Of a stretch of DNA of 64,000 nucleotides, positions 1 through 9,907 are shown in pieces. Both the position numbers and the translations under genes were made by a program. The notes under the pieces are model-generated. The model was not told the DNA's origin. It saw only the letters and a program-made list of their open reading frames with translations, and made no database searches. Numbering within the stretch: position 1 is the stretch's first letter; every line of letters starts with the position of its first letter. This DNA comes from Thiocapsa bogorovii (lineage in GTDB: Bacteria > Pseudomonadota > Gammaproteobacteria > Chromatiales > Chromatiaceae): assembly GCF_021228795.1 (NCBI RefSeq), contig NZ_CP089309.1:558001-622000 (forward strand). Reading direction: 5' to 3'.

Positions 1-1
1 G

Positions 2-721
2 CGCATCGGGCGTATCAACGAGTCGCTGACCCAGATCGACTACAACCCGGGACGCTACATTGCGCTCGAATCCCAGACCAGCCCTGACGCCGAGATCCGC
101 GACTTCCAGTCCGAGCTGCGCGCCTGCACCGAGGGCGCCCTTACCGGCTCCGAGGATGCGCAGTACTCCGAAGCCAAGTTTCTGCAGGTCAAGACCATCA
201 TCGAGCGCTTCCGGGGACGCGAGGGTCAGACCGACCAGGACAGGCGCTGGACCGCCAAGGTCACCGACGTGCGCAACTGGTTCCTATTCGCCGCGAGCGA
301 GCGCTGGCGCGAGGACGGAACCGAGTTCGAGCACTATTCGGACTCAGGCGGCAAATCCGGCGGCCAGAAGGAGAAGCTTGCCTACACCATCCTGGCCGCC
401 AGCCTCGCCTATCAATTCGGGCTGGAATGGGGCGCCGTGCGCTCGCGATCCTTCCGCTTCGTCGTGATCGACGAGGCCTTCGGGCGGGGCTCGGACGAGT
501 CGGCCCAGTACGGTCTACGGCTCTTTCAACAGCTCAACCTGCAACTGCTGATCGTCACGCCGCTGCAGAAGATCCACATCATCGAGCCCTTCGTCTCGGC
601 CGTGGGCTTCGTGCACAACGAAGGCGGTCGCGAGTCCAAGCTGCGCAATCTGACGATCGAGGAATATCGCGAAGAGTCCAGGGCGCGCAAGGCCGAGTCG
701 GGGGCAAGCGTGGCGGCATGA
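2..721 (+). CDS. jetC: JetC-like SMC/MukB-family ATPase of a Wadjet system, C-terminal part
   Basis: The gene is open at the left edge; about 239 codons remain. The visible part is the C-terminal ATPase lobe of a condensin-like protein. It has an ABC signature (SGGKSGGQKEKLAYTILA, near 345-400) and a Walker B segment (FRFVVIDEAFGRGSDE, near 455-500). JetC is the MukB-like subunit of JetABCD, which extrudes loops on small circular DNA so that JetD can cut it. The stop codon overlaps the ATG of the next gene (ATGA, 718-721), and that gene is a clear JetD, so the assignment rests on both sequence and order. jetA and jetB should lie upstream, outside the window. A MksF/EptC name would describe the same family. 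Confidence 0.85.
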   Translation, partial: RIGRINESLTQIDYNPGRYIALESQTSPDAEIRDFQSELRACTEGALTGSEDAQYSEAKFLQVKTIIERFRGREGQTDQDRRWTAKVTDVRNWFLFAASERWREDGTEFEHYSDSGGKSGGQKEKLAYTILAASLAYQFGLEWGAVRSRSFRFVVIDEAFGRGSDESAQYGLRLFQQLNLQLLIVTPLQKIHIIEPFVSAVGFVHNEGGRESKLRNLTIEEYREESRARKAESGASVAA

Positions 722-1983
722 GCTGGACAACGGCGGCGGATCTCAAGGCGCAGCTGAACCGACTCTGGGAGCGCGGCGATCTGCTGCGCCCTCTGGTCAC
801 GGACGACGTGGCCGGCGCGAGCGGATTCCCGCTGCGTCTGCGATTGAAGGGACCCGGCTCCGCAGATCTGGCCGATCGGTTCGAGGCGGTGCGGGCTTGG
901 ATCGCCGAGCTGACGGCCGTCCCGCGTCTGCGGATCGAATGGCGCGCGGTCAATCATCGCGTGCTCGGCCCTCAGCGTCTGCCCGAGACCCTCTGGGTCG
1001 ACCGACTCGAGGACGCGCTCGCCCTGATCGGCCGACGGGGCGATGCGGCCCGGTTCAGGCGTTGCCTGGAGATGACGCGATCGCGACAGCCGGCGCTGCT
1101 CGATTGGCTCGCCAAACGACCCTTGCAGGCCATCGCGCTCGCCGAGGACTGGGAACGCCTGCTGGCGGTGGTGGACTGGCTGAGCCGCCACCCGCGCCCG
1201 AGGATCTACATCCGGCAGGTCGACATCCCCGGCGTCCACAGCAAGTTCATCGAGGCGCACCGCGGCGTCCTCTCGGAGCTTTTCGATCTTGTCCTGCCGG
1301 CGACCGCGGTCGATGCCGAACGCGTCGGCGTCGGTCGGTTCGCCGCCCGCTACGGCTTTCTCGACAAGCCCAACCGGATCCGGTTTCGCCTGCTCGATGA
1401 CGCCGTTCCCTTGCTGCCTGGACCGGTGCGAGCCGACATCACACTGGATGCCGAGGGTTTCGCCCGGCTCGCGATCCCGATTCGGCACGTCTTCATCACC
1501 GAGAACGAGACCAACTTTCTCGCCTTCCCCTACGCGGCCGCCTCGCTGGTCGTCTTCGGTTCCGGCTATGGGTGGGAAGCGCTATCCCGGGCCGAGTGGC
1601 TCGGGGCCTGCACCCTGCACTACTGGGGCGACATCGACACCCACGGCTTCGCCATTCTCGACCAGCTCCGCACCCGATTCCGCAAGGTCGCCTCCTTCCT
1701 GATGGACCGCGACACCCTGGTGGCGCACGAGGCCTTCTGGGGCGAGGAGTCCGATCAGGTCATGCACGATCTGCCGCGCCTCTCGGCGTCGGAGCGGCCC
1801 CTGTTCGATGATCTGCGCGATAACCGCATCCGCAAAGGGCTGCGTCTGGAGCAGGAACGGATCGGGTTCACATGGGTGGAGACGGCGCTCGCGGATGCGC
1901 TGCTCGACAACAGCGGCCGGGCGGTGGAGGAGATCGACACGATCGCCGCACCGATCAGGCGTTGTTCATCATCCCTGCCGTAG
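718..1983 (+). CDS. jetD: JetD, Toprim-type nuclease subunit of Wadjet defence
   Basis: The 421-residue protein matches the two-part JetD layout: an N-terminal DUF3322-like region (about 1-190) and a C-terminal DUF2220/topoisomerase VI-like Toprim region. The Toprim acidic residues are visible as ITENETNF and, about 45 residues later, YWGDIDTHGFAIL with the DxD pair. JetD is the nuclease that cleaves plasmid DNA once the JetABC condensin has stalled on it. The ATG at 718 was chosen because it overlaps the jetC stop as ATGA; an upstream in-frame ATG at 427 lies deep inside jetC and is not credible. Length is normal for the family, and I see no lesion. It is the last gene of the operon: the next gene is on the other strand. 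Confidence 0.9.
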   Translation: MSWTTAADLKAQLNRLWERGDLLRPLVTDDVAGASGFPLRLRLKGPGSADLADRFEAVRAWIAELTAVPRLRIEWRAVNHRVLGPQRLPETLWVDRLEDALALIGRRGDAARFRRCLEMTRSRQPALLDWLAKRPLQAIALAEDWERLLAVVDWLSRHPRPRIYIRQVDIPGVHSKFIEAHRGVLSELFDLVLPATAVDAERVGVGRFAARYGFLDKPNRIRFRLLDDAVPLLPGPVRADITLDAEGFARLAIPIRHVFITENETNFLAFPYAAASLVVFGSGYGWEALSRAEWLGACTLHYWGDIDTHGFAILDQLRTRFRKVASFLMDRDTLVAHEAFWGEESDQVMHDLPRLSASERPLFDDLRDNRIRKGLRLEQERIGFTWVETALADALLDNSGRAVEEIDTIAAPIRRCSSSLP

Positions 1984-2130
1984 GACGAGCGAGAGCGAAG
2001 TCCACCGGCCCCCGCGCCGGCGCTGGGGGACTGTGCTGCGCGTGTCCACCCTACGGCGACGACCGGCGACGTGGCCGAGCTCATGAGCACGCCCACCGAT
2101 CAACTCACTCGGGACGCGGTTTCGGATCGT

Positions 2131-3528
2131 CTACCGGAGCGGCACCGTCTTGCCGTTGACGGTCAAGAGCCCGTCGCCCAGACGCAACGCCGAGGAGATC
2201 CGGGTATCGCGCCGGGTGACCCAACCCTCGCGGATCCATCCTTCGAGCAGGGTCTCCGCCTCCTGGCGCCCGGCTTTCTCGGCCGAAGGCTCCGACGTCG
2301 GGAGAGCCCGATCCTCGATGTCGGGTCCGAGCACGCGGGCGATCCAGTCCAATGCGACCGCTTCGGGAAGCTCCAGGTCACCGTCGGCTCGCAGGAGGAC
2401 CAGCCAATCGACGACACCCGAGGTCAGCCGGCTCTGTGAATCGTTGCCTGGGTCCAAACGCAGATCCAGGCGCCCCAAGGCAAGGCCGTCGGGGGTCTCG
2501 ATCCGGATTGGCTCGACGCCGATCCGGGTCCCGCTTGCTACGAAACGCGGTGCCAGACGCGCGATCAGCCCGCCCGCAATCAGACCGCGCATCTCTTGCC
2601 CGACCTGGTCGGAGGCCAGCAGGCGGATGCCCTTTCCCAGATCGGCGAGGGCCTCGGCGTCCAGACGCTCGGCCGAGAGGCCGAGCTCCGATCGACCGTA
2701 GGTCATGGAGGCGGTGGCGAGTTGCTGGGCGGCGAGTCCGAGGCGCAGATCCAGGAGACCCTCGCGAAGCGCGTGCGATAGGGTTGCCGAGAGGCCCTCA
2801 AGCCGCAGTGCCGGCGGTGCAGATGTCGCCGAGACCACCGCGCCCGCGGCACCCTCGAGCTCGACCGATGCAACCTGCAAGCGACCCGTGCCGGAAGCAG
2901 CATCGGGCCGATCGGCCTTGAATCGGAGATCGGACAGGCGGACGAGCGGTCCCGTCGGCGTCGTCAGGACACCCTCGGAGAGCATCAAACGAAACTCGAT
3001 GGCCTCCTGACCCGGCGCAACAAGCAACTCCCCGTCGAGCGATCCGTAGCGCAGCCCCATCACCTGCGACGTCGCTAGGGTCTCCCCCGGCGGCACCCGC
3101 AGCTGCATCCGACCCGAACCGTCCGCATACAGATCGATACTCACCGGCAGCACCGGCAGGGCAACCGGGAACCCCTGGACCTCGATCCGGGTGTGGACAC
3201 GACCTAGGACGGGGGGAAGGCGCGTGGTGAGCCAGGTCCAAGGCCCTTGCTCGATGCGACTGTCCAGTCGAATCCGAGTGGGGCGCAGCGGCGCTTGGGA
3301 CGCCGAATCAGGCGGGATCAGCACCTCGAATGCGGCGCTGGAGTCAAACCAGCCTCGATGGAAGCTGTTCTCCAAGATCTCCCGGTCCGGCAGATCTTTC
3401 ATGAGATCGGCCAGGAGATCCTCGTAGCCGACCTTGGCGAGATATCCGAGCGCCAGAGGTCCGACCGCGAGAACGAGGCCGAGCAGGATCGCGACCGTGA
3501 GGACCGTCCCGCCGAGAAATCGCCTCAT
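2131..3528 (-). CDS. DUF945 (YdgA-type) envelope protein
   Basis: This 465-residue protein starts with one hydrophobic segment (about 6-30, [20 protein letters not shown]) that should act as a signal anchor. The rest is a long beta-rich periplasmic region with alternating hydrophobic residues, typical of the DUF945/YdgA family of proteobacteria. The family has no firmly established biochemical role. The ATG overlaps the dxs stop by four bases (3525-3528), so it is probably co-translated with dxs. There is no catalytic motif to point to. The family assignment comes from overall pattern (N-terminal anchor, EQGPWTW-like segment, length), so the exact name is less sure than the gene itself. Confidence 0.75.
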   Translation of the reverse strand: MRRFLGGTVLTVAILLGLVLAVGPLALGYLAKVGYEDLLADLMKDLPDREILENSFHRGWFDSSAAFEVLIPPDSASQAPLRPTRIRLDSRIEQGPWTWLTTRLPPVLGRVHTRIEVQGFPVALPVLPVSIDLYADGSGRMQLRVPPGETLATSQVMGLRYGSLDGELLVAPGQEAIEFRLMLSEGVLTTPTGPLVRLSDLRFKADRPDAASGTGRLQVASVELEGAAGAVVSATSAPPALRLEGLSATLSHALREGLLDLRLGLAAQQLATASMTYGRSELGLSAERLDAEALADLGKGIRLLASDQVGQEMRGLIAGGLIARLAPRFVASGTRIGVEPIRIETPDGLALGRLDLRLDPGNDSQSRLTSGVVDWLVLLRADGDLELPEAVALDWIARVLGPDIEDRALPTSEPSAEKAGRQEAETLLEGWIREGWVTRRDTRISSALRLGDGLLTVNGKTVPLR

Positions 3529-5510
3529 GCGGCGCCGGCGCCCTGGTGTCTGACCCGTGCGCCGCCCGCGGACTTCGCGTCCGCGACCGCCGACAGGTCA
3601 CGATCGGGAAACCGAACCCCGTAGGCGTCACGCACGGAGGCAAGAATTCCGTCGGCATCCAAACCGCACGCGGCGAGCTGTTGGGCATGCTCGGCATGAT
3701 CGATATAGCGATCCGGCAACCCGAGATGCACGCACGGGATATCGATGCCCTCTGCAGCCAGCCACTCGGCCACGCCACTCCCGGCGCCTCCGGCGATGCT
3801 GTTCTCCTCGACGGTCACCAAGAGATCATGGCCCTCGGCCAGCGCCCGGATCAGCGGACCATCGAGCGGCTTGACGAAGCGCATATTGGCCACTGTCGCG
3901 TCCACGGCCTCTGCTGCCGTCAACGCGGGCGTCACCATGCTGCCGAAGGCGAGCAGGGACACCCGGCTCCCCTGCCGGACGACCTCGCCGCGACCGATCG
4001 ACAGGGCCGGCGTCTCGGGGTCGATCGCCACACCGGGCCCGTTGCCGCGCGGATAGCGAACCATGGCGGGCCCCGGATACTCATACGCGGTCCGAAGCAT
4101 GGCGCGACACTCGTTCTCGTCTGCCGGGGCCATAATGACGAGCTTGGGAAGCGGCCGGCCGAAGCTCAAATCGAAGCTGCCGGCATGGGTCGCCCCGTCC
4201 GCGCCGACCAAACCGCCGCGGTCGACCGCGAAGGTGACGTCAAGACCCTGCAGACAAACGTCGTGGATCAGCTGATCGTAGGCGCGCTGCAGGAAGCTCG
4301 AATAGATGGCGACCACGGGTTTAACGCCCTCGCAGGCCATTCCCGCCGCCAGGGTCACCGCGTGCTGCTCGGCGATCCCGACATCGAAAAAGCGCTCGGG
4401 AAAGCGTTTCGAAAAGACCGTTAGGCCGGAGCCTTCGCACATCGCCGGAGTGATGCCGACCAGGCGCGAATCCGCCTCGGCCGTGTCGCAGAGCCAGCTC
4501 CCGAAGATCTGCGTGTAGGTCGGGCCCTTGGAGGCACCCTTGCGCAGCTCGCCGGTGCGTCGATCGAACGGGGTCACCCCGTGATAGGTGACCGGCTGGC
4601 CCTCGGCAGGTTCGTAGCCGTGGCCCTTCTGGGTCACCACATGAAGGAAGCGTTGACCGCGCATCCCCTTGATGTTGCGAAGGGTCTTGACCACCGAATG
4701 CACGTCGTGGCCATCGATGGGGCCGATGTAGTTGAACCCGAGCTCCTCGAACAGGGTACTCGGCATCAACATGCCTTTCATGTGCTCTTCCCAGCGACCG
4801 ACCAGATGACGCAGCTGCGGCATCCCGCGCAGGGCGGTCTTGCTGCCCTCGCGCATGGTCGTATAGATCTTGCCCGAAAGCAGCCGCGCGAGATGGTTTG
4901 TAATGGCGCCGACGGGCGGCGAGATGGACATCTCGTTGTCGTTGAGAATGACGACCAGATCGATATCCATCGAGCCCGCGTGGTTCAGTGCCTCGAATGC
5001 CATGCCTGCACTCAAGGCCCCATCGCCGATGATGGCGACTGCGTCGCGGCCTTCGCCTTGTTGTCTCGCAGCCAACGCCATCCCGAGCGCGGCACTGATG
5101 GAGGTGCTGGAATGGCCGACGCCGAAGCAGTCGTAGTCGCTCTCGCAGCGCTTGGGAAAGCCGGAGAGTCCGTCTTTCTGGCGCAAGGTGGGCATGCGAT
5201 CGCGCCGCCCGGTCAGGATCTTATGCGGGTAGGCTTGGTGGCCGACGTCCCAGACCAGCCGGTCGTCGGGGGTGTCGAAGACGTAGTGCAAACCGACCGT
5301 CAACTCGACCACGCCGAGACCGGCAGCAAGATGACCGCCGGTTTGCGAGACAGTGTCGACGAGAAAGCCTCGCAGTTCGTTGACGACCGAAGGCAACAGA
5401 TGCTCCGGCAAGGCGCGAAGGTCCGCCGGGGAGTTGATCGAAGCCAGCAACGGATAGCGGTGCAGGGTGATACCGGTGTCACTCGAAGGGCGGTCGGGCA
5501 TGGTCGGCAT
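3525..5510 (-). CDS. dxs: 1-deoxy-D-xylulose-5-phosphate synthase
   Basis: DXS condenses pyruvate and glyceraldehyde 3-phosphate to 1-deoxy-D-xylulose 5-phosphate, the first step of the MEP isoprenoid pathway. In a phototroph this feeds carotenoid, bacteriochlorophyll tail and quinone synthesis. The 661-residue protein has the thiamine diphosphate binding signature [18 protein letters not shown] followed by [10 protein letters not shown] in the N-terminal third. The transketolase-like pyrimidine-binding region ([16 protein letters not shown]) and C-terminal domain follow. Length is slightly above the usual 620-640 because of a short N-terminal extension before [17 protein letters not shown]4 is a possible alternative start. 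It is followed by the DUF945 gene with a 4-base overlap. Confidence 0.97.
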   Translation of the reverse strand: MPTMPDRPSSDTGITLHRYPLLASINSPADLRALPEHLLPSVVNELRGFLVDTVSQTGGHLAAGLGVVELTVGLHYVFDTPDDRLVWDVGHQAYPHKILTGRRDRMPTLRQKDGLSGFPKRCESDYDCFGVGHSSTSISAALGMALAARQQGEGRDAVAIIGDGALSAGMAFEALNHAGSMDIDLVVILNDNEMSISPPVGAITNHLARLLSGKIYTTMREGSKTALRGMPQLRHLVGRWEEHMKGMLMPSTLFEELGFNYIGPIDGHDVHSVVKTLRNIKGMRGQRFLHVVTQKGHGYEPAEGQPVTYHGVTPFDRRTGELRKGASKGPTYTQIFGSWLCDTAEADSRLVGITPAMCEGSGLTVFSKRFPERFFDVGIAEQHAVTLAAGMACEGVKPVVAIYSSFLQRAYDQLIHDVCLQGLDVTFAVDRGGLVGADGATHAGSFDLSFGRPLPKLVIMAPADENECRAMLRTAYEYPGPAMVRYPRGNGPGVAIDPETPALSIGRGEVVRQGSRVSLLAFGSMVTPALTAAEAVDATVANMRFVKPLDGPLIRALAEGHDLLVTVEENSIAGGAGSGVAEWLAAEGIDIPCVHLGLPDRYIDHAEHAQQLAACGLDADGILASVRDAYGVRFPDRDLSAVADAKSAGGARVRHQGAGAA

Positions 5511-5676
5511 TCGCGCATAGCTGAGACGGTCGGCTAGTTTAGACGAATCCCCGCGCGGCTGCGAAGCGGCAGATCCTTTTCACCCCCTGTCTTATCGTGG
5601 TAGCGAGCGGGCAGACGCAGACGGTCAACGACCGAACCACGGCGCCGATCGACGGGATCCGACCAACCCACCGGTC

Positions 5677-7080
5677 TCAAGCGGCGGTCTTACCGAAGAT
5701 GACGACGAGACTGGTCGTCCCGAGTGCGAACAGCAGCAGAAGTATGCCGACGCCCGGATGGACGAGCATCTCGGGGGCAAGGAGCATGACAGCCCCCAGC
5801 CCCAGCATCATCAGGCCCGAGAGAAGCTTCAGGATTCGCCCCTGGCGCTCGGTGAGTTTCTTTGCCCCCAGCGTGAAGGTAAAGACAAGAACGATGGCCA
5901 GAAGCGGCAGAACGTAGATCAGATTGTAGAGTGCCAGATACCCGTAATAGGCGGGCGCGGAAAGGTCATGTAGCGTCAGCACCCGCGTGTAGACCATCGG
6001 GAACCCCGCGGTGCAGAGCAGCTCGTAGCTGTTCGCCGCCAACGCCAAGACGAGCGTTCCGATCAACATGGCCCCGAGCCGATCCGCCGCCAGCAGAACG
6101 CGCATCCGCGCGAAGAGTCCGGGCTTCGCATGGTCGGGGATCGACAGGCTCGGTCCCCGGCGGAAGAAGAAATAGTCCTTCACGTTCAGCCCGCCGACCA
6201 GCAGCGCGACCAGCCCGGCGACCGTCGTCACCACCGCCGCCCCGCCGACGACCAGGAAGAGATTCAGCCAAGCGGCCATGAACAGGAAATAGACCAAGCC
6301 GGAAAAGAGCACGAAGGTACCGCCGATCAACAGCATCCGCGTCCGGCTGCGGGCATGGACCATCAGACTGAGCAGGAAAAAGAGGACAAAGAAGGCGCAG
6401 GGATTAAAGGCATCGAGCCCTGCCAGCAGCAGCGTAAAGACCGGCACCGACATGGCCCCGGGATCGAGATCTCCCAAAAGCGGCACACGGATGCCGTCGA
6501 ACGGCGGCGACACGGGAGCCTCGGCATCGAGCGCGCCGCCCTGACCCGCGACCTGACGACAGACGCGCGCCAGACCGACCAGCTGCGCCCCGACCCCTTC
6601 GGCGTCGTCGAATCCAGTCAACATGCGCCCGCACACGAAGAAGGCCGGCACCGAGCGAGCCTCTTCGCCCAGAGCGGCCGCCATCTCGACATAGCGCCGG
6701 ACATGCGCGCGATCGGCCGCAAGCTCGTAGGAACGGACCTGGATCCAGGGCGTCTCCTGGCGCAACCTGTCCAGAAAAGCGAGGGCCGCTTTGCAATGCG
6801 GACAGGTCCGGGACCAATAGACGTAGAGCGGTACCCGGATTTCGCCTTCGGCGTCGGTCACGACCCAATCCGGGACGGGATCGGGGAGCGGATCGGCGTG
6901 CCGATCGGACGATGCGGCAAAGACGATGCTCGGCACCACCGACAGCGAGGCCAGAAAAAGAATCCGCAAGAAGCCCGACAAGAACTTCCTCAGCACCGGA
7001 CATGGGACCCGCGGCGCGGGTCCGCCGCGGCCTCGTGCCCAACGGAAGACCTGCTTTTTCACGCATGTCTCAGGCGGCAT
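5677..7080 (-). CDS. Periplasmic thioredoxin-fold domain fused to polytopic membrane domain
   Basis: The 467-residue protein has a hydrophobic export segment near residues 36-56 and a thioredoxin-like domain with a CPHC motif (VYWSRTCPHCKAALAFLDRL). A membrane domain with about six helices follows; it contains conserved cysteines (NPCAFFVLFFLLSLM and LLCTAGFP) reminiscent of the DsbD/CcdA transmembrane thiol carrier. I infer a role in moving reducing equivalents across the membrane to periplasmic thiols, perhaps for cytochrome c maturation or sulfur metabolism. The ATG at 7080 overlaps the cbbR stop (TGATG), with GGAAGG about 9 bases upstream, so translation is probably coupled to cbbR. A GTG at 6996, just before the signal segment, is an alternative start. 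Confidence 0.7.
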   Translation of the reverse strand: MPPETCVKKQVFRWARGRGGPAPRVPCPVLRKFLSGFLRILFLASLSVVPSIVFAASSDRHADPLPDPVPDWVVTDAEGEIRVPLYVYWSRTCPHCKAALAFLDRLRQETPWIQVRSYELAADRAHVRRYVEMAAALGEEARSVPAFFVCGRMLTGFDDAEGVGAQLVGLARVCRQVAGQGGALDAEAPVSPPFDGIRVPLLGDLDPGAMSVPVFTLLLAGLDAFNPCAFFVLFFLLSLMVHARSRTRMLLIGGTFVLFSGLVYFLFMAAWLNLFLVVGGAAVVTTVAGLVALLVGGLNVKDYFFFRRGPSLSIPDHAKPGLFARMRVLLAADRLGAMLIGTLVLALAANSYELLCTAGFPMVYTRVLTLHDLSAPAYYGYLALYNLIYVLPLLAIVLVFTFTLGAKKLTERQGRILKLLSGLMMLGLGAVMLLAPEMLVHPGVGILLLLFALGTTSLVVIFGKTAA

Positions 7081-8015
7081 CAGGCGCCACCTTCCGACAG
7101 CCGAGAAAGGCTTTTGGGCGCGGCGATGAGTGCGGCCTCCGTCAGCACGAACTCCCGAAAGGCGTTGGCCGCAGGCGAGAGGCGCTTGCCCCGGCGATAG
7201 ACCAGATACCACTGCCGCTGGTCCGGGAAGCCCTGCACATCCAGCATGACCAGCCGCCGGGTCTCGAGCTCCAGCTCGATGGTATGGAGCGACACGACAC
7301 TCAGCCCCAGCCCGGAGCGGACCGCCTGTTTCACGGCCTCGTTGCGGGTCATTTGCATCCCGTGGCGGATCGCTAGACCGCGCTCGCCGAAGAAGCGCTC
7401 CATCGTCTGCCGCGTACCCGAGCCGGGCTCGCGCATCACGAAGACCTCCTCGGCCAGCTGCGCGAGACTGATCGCCGGCTCGCTCGCGAGCGGATGACCG
7501 GGCGGCGCGATCACCACCAACGGGTTTGCCATGAATGCCTCGGACTCGACATCCATGTCAGTCGGAGGCACCCCCATCAACACGAGATCGACCGTGTTGT
7601 CGCACAGCATGCGCACCAGTTGCTCGCGATTGGTGACGTCGAGCTGCAAACCGATCCCCGGGTAGCGCTGATGGAAGATCGCCAAGAGGCGCGGCGCAAA
7701 GTAGTTGACCGTGCTCGCGACCGCAAGGTGCAGCCGACCTCGGCTGACCCCTTTCAGGGACTCGAGCACCTCCTCCATCTCCTGCAATGCGCTGTTGATG
7801 GTCCGGCCGTAGTCGTAGACCTCCCGACCGGCCTCGGTCAGCAGGATGCGATTGCCGAGACGCTCGAACAGGGACAATCCGGCCTCCTCTTCGAGCTGCC
7901 GCACCTGCATCGAGACTGCCGGCTGACTCAAATGCAACTCCTCGGCGGCTCGCGTGTAACTGAGGTGGCGCGCCACCGCCTCGAAGACCTTAAGTTGCCG
8001 GAGCGAGACGTGCAC
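7080..8015 (-). CDS. cbbR: LysR-type activator of the Calvin cycle operon, CbbR
   Basis: The 311-residue protein has a LysR helix-turn-helix at the N-terminus (LRQLKVFEAVARHLSYTRAAEELHLSQPAVS) and a C-terminal effector-binding domain starting near residue 90. The divergent position before cbbL is the classic CbbR arrangement; the family senses Calvin-cycle metabolites and activates cbb transcription. I chose the GTG at 8015, which gives VHVSLRQL and has AGAGGA about 10 bases upstream. The longer reading frame from 8114 would add 33 residues unlike any LysR N-terminus and would run into a repeat. Its stop overlaps the start of the thioredoxin/membrane gene. Confidence 0.93.
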   Translation of the reverse strand: MHVSLRQLKVFEAVARHLSYTRAAEELHLSQPAVSMQVRQLEEEAGLSLFERLGNRILLTEAGREVYDYGRTINSALQEMEEVLESLKGVSRGRLHLAVASTVNYFAPRLLAIFHQRYPGIGLQLDVTNREQLVRMLCDNTVDLVLMGVPPTDMDVESEAFMANPLVVIAPPGHPLASEPAISLAQLAEEVFVMREPGSGTRQTMERFFGERGLAIRHGMQMTRNEAVKQAVRSGLGLSVVSLHTIELELETRRLVMLDVQGFPDQRQWYLVYRRGKRLSPAANAFREFVLTEAALIAAPKSLSRLSEGGA

Positions 8016-8037
8016 GAGTAGTGTCCTCTTTCGACTG

Positions 8038-8153
8038 AGCCGTCTGCCGCCTGCCGTGATCCTTGAGCCCCGCGCACGGCTGAGCCCGGACCGTGGAAGC
8101 CGGTCGCATGCCATCTGCTGGCGGCTGGCGGCTGGCGGCTGGCGGCTGGCGGA
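8038..8153. repeat. Inverted heptamer-array element, empty form, in the cbbR-cbbL gap
   Basis: The left arm holds three degenerate 7-bp units (AGCCGTC, TGCCGCC, TGCCGTG; 8038-8058). The right arm is a clean tandem of CTGGCGG, five copies at 8118-8152, which on the other strand reads AGCCGCC. Both arms fit the consensus AGCYRYC seen in the two other elements of this locus, and they face each other. The left arm is weak, so the outer limit on that side is uncertain. It lies between cbbR and the AT-rich promoter region of cbbL. Confidence 0.55.
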
Positions 8154-8160
8154 CGAACCA

Positions 8161-8220
8161 TAGACATAAGTCTATGCTTATGACGACTATAAGCAATATT
8201 AACTAGTAATTATAGGGTTT
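8161..8220. promoter_or_regulatory. AT-rich cbb control region with candidate CbbR sites
   Basis: This is a sharply AT-rich stretch in a GC-rich genome. It contains two inverted repeats: CATAAG-N6-CTTATG at 8165-8182 and CTATAA-N17-TTATAG at 8187-8215. The first fits the T-N11-A type of site bound by LysR regulators such as CbbR. The cbbL start is about 110 bases downstream. The role is inferred from position and symmetry; no -35/-10 pair is clear enough to call. Confidence 0.5.
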
Positions 8221-8331
8221 TTGCATATACTGCCGCCTCAAGTTCCAAGCGCGCAGCGCATCATGCGGGACTGCGGACCAGCACAGAACTGGACCGGCGA
8301 ATTTCTTCACAATTTCCGAGGACAAGCGAAC

Positions 8332-9750
8332 ATGGCAAAGACCTACAGCGCGGGCGTCAAAGAGTATCGCGAAACATATTGGATGCCGGAATACACCCCG
8401 TCGGAGACCGACCTCCTAGCCTGTTTCAAGATCACCCCGCAAGCCGGCGTTCCGCGTGAAGAGGCCGCTGCCGCCGTTGCCGCCGAGTCGTCCACCGGCA
8501 CCTGGACCACGGTCTGGACCGACCTGCTGACCGACATGGACCACTACAAGGGCCGCGCCTACGCCATCGAGGACGTCCCGGGGAACGACGACGCCTTCTA
8601 TGCCTTCATCGCCTACCCGATCGACCTCTTCGAAGAAGGCTCGGTCGTCAACGTCTTCACCTCGCTGGTCGGCAACGTCTTCGGCTTCAAGGCCGTGCGT
8701 GCCCTGCGCCTGGAAGACGTGCGTTTCCCGATCGCCTATGTGATGACCTGCAACGGCCCGCCGCACGGCATCCAGGTCGAGCGCGACATCATGAACAAGT
8801 ATGGCCGCCCGATGCTCGGCTGCACCATCAAGCCCAAGCTGGGTCTGTCGGCCAAGAACTACGGCCGTGCCGTCTACGAGTGTCTGCGCGGCGGTCTGGA
8901 CTTCACCAAGGACGACGAGAACGTCAACTCGCAGCCCTTCATGCGCTGGCGTCAACGCTTCGATTTCGTCATGGACGCGATCGACAAGTCCGAGCGCGAG
9001 ACCGGCGAGCGCAAGGGCCATTACCTGAACGTCACCGCACCGACCCCGGACGAGATGTTCAAGCGTGCCGAGTATGCCAAAGAGATCGGCGCGCCCATCA
9101 TCATGCACGACTACATCACCGGCGGCTTCTGCGCCAACACCGGCCTGGCCCAGTGGTGTCGCGACAACGGCGTGCTGCTGCACATCCATCGCGCCATGCA
9201 TGCCGTGCTCGACCGCAACCCGAACCACGGTATCCATTTCCGTGTGTTGACCAAGATCCTGCGCCTGTCCGGCGGCGACCATCTGCATACCGGCACCGTC
9301 GTCGGCAAGCTCGAGGGCGACCGCGAGTCGACCATCGGCTGGATCGACCTGCTGCGTGAGTCCTATGTCAAGGAAGACCGTTCGCGCGGCATCTTCTTCG
9401 ATCAGGACTGGGGCGCCATGCCCGGTGCCTTCGCGGTCGCCTCCGGCGGCATCCACATCTGGCACATGCCTGCGCTGGTCAGCATCTTCGGCGACGACGC
9501 CGTCCTGCAGTTCGGCGGCGGCACCCTGGGCCATCCCTGGGGCAACGCAGCCGGCGCCGCGGCCAACCGTGTCGCGCTCGAAGCCTGCGTCGAGGCCCGT
9601 AACCAGGGCGTCCAGATCGAGAAGGAAGGCAAGGAGATCCTCACCAACGCCGCCAAGCACAGCCCCGAGCTCAAGATCGCCATGGAGACCTGGAAGGAGA
9701 TCAAGTTCGAGTTCGATACCGTCGACAAGCTCGACGTGTCGCATAAGTAA
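8332..9750 (+). CDS. cbbL: RuBisCO large subunit, form IA
   Basis: The 472-residue protein is a complete form I large subunit. Catalytic signatures are present: TIKPKLGLS, the carbamylated-lysine region [23 protein letters not shown], and loop 6 [10 protein letters not shown]. It starts [17 protein letters not shown], typical of proteobacterial form IA. The downstream cbbQ and cbbO place it in the type found without carboxysome genes; no cso gene is seen. The ATG at 8332 is the conserved start, preceded by GAGGACAAGCGAAC, although the frame is open from 8221. The enzyme carboxylates ribulose 1,5-bisphosphate in the cytoplasm. The last base of its TAA stop is the first base of a heptamer repeat. 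Confidence 0.98.
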   Translation: MAKTYSAGVKEYRETYWMPEYTPSETDLLACFKITPQAGVPREEAAAAVAAESSTGTWTTVWTDLLTDMDHYKGRAYAIEDVPGNDDAFYAFIAYPIDLFEEGSVVNVFTSLVGNVFGFKAVRALRLEDVRFPIAYVMTCNGPPHGIQVERDIMNKYGRPMLGCTIKPKLGLSAKNYGRAVYECLRGGLDFTKDDENVNSQPFMRWRQRFDFVMDAIDKSERETGERKGHYLNVTAPTPDEMFKRAEYAKEIGAPIIMHDYITGGFCANTGLAQWCRDNGVLLHIHRAMHAVLDRNPNHGIHFRVLTKILRLSGGDHLHTGTVVGKLEGDRESTIGWIDLLRESYVKEDRSRGIFFDQDWGAMPGAFAVASGGIHIWHMPALVSIFGDDAVLQFGGGTLGHPWGNAAGAAANRVALEACVEARNQGVQIEKEGKEILTNAAKHSPELKIAMETWKEIKFEFDTVDKLDVSHK

Positions 9751-9836
9751 GCTGTCAGCGATTAGCTGTCAGCCATCAGCTACGGGCTATCGCCGCGAAG
9801 CGCCGGCCTTACGCTGAGAGCTGACGGCTGAAAGCT
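9750..9836. repeat. Inverted heptamer-array element, empty form, between cbbL and cbbS
   Basis: The left arm reads in exact 7-bp register: AGCTGTC, AGCGATT, AGCTGTC, AGCCATC, AGCTACG, GGCTATC (9750-9791). The right arm is the same kind of unit inverted: TTACGCT, GAGAGCT, GACGGCT, GAAAGCT (9809-9836). The outermost right unit, GAAAGCT, is identical to that of the cargo-bearing copy ending at 11660. The RNA could fold into a long stem between the two RuBisCO genes. The element begins inside the cbbL stop codon. Confidence 0.75.
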
Positions 9837-9907
9837 CGACGCCAGCGACGCTTGCGATCGACGTTCCAACCGATTTTCACCACGAACCCAGTTTCGGAGC
9901 CACACCC

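Noticed and set aside
8416-9744. 442-codon open frame antisense to cbbL
   Set aside because: Shadow frame caused by high GC and strong codon bias of cbbL; the encoded sequence is low-complexity and cbbL is certain.
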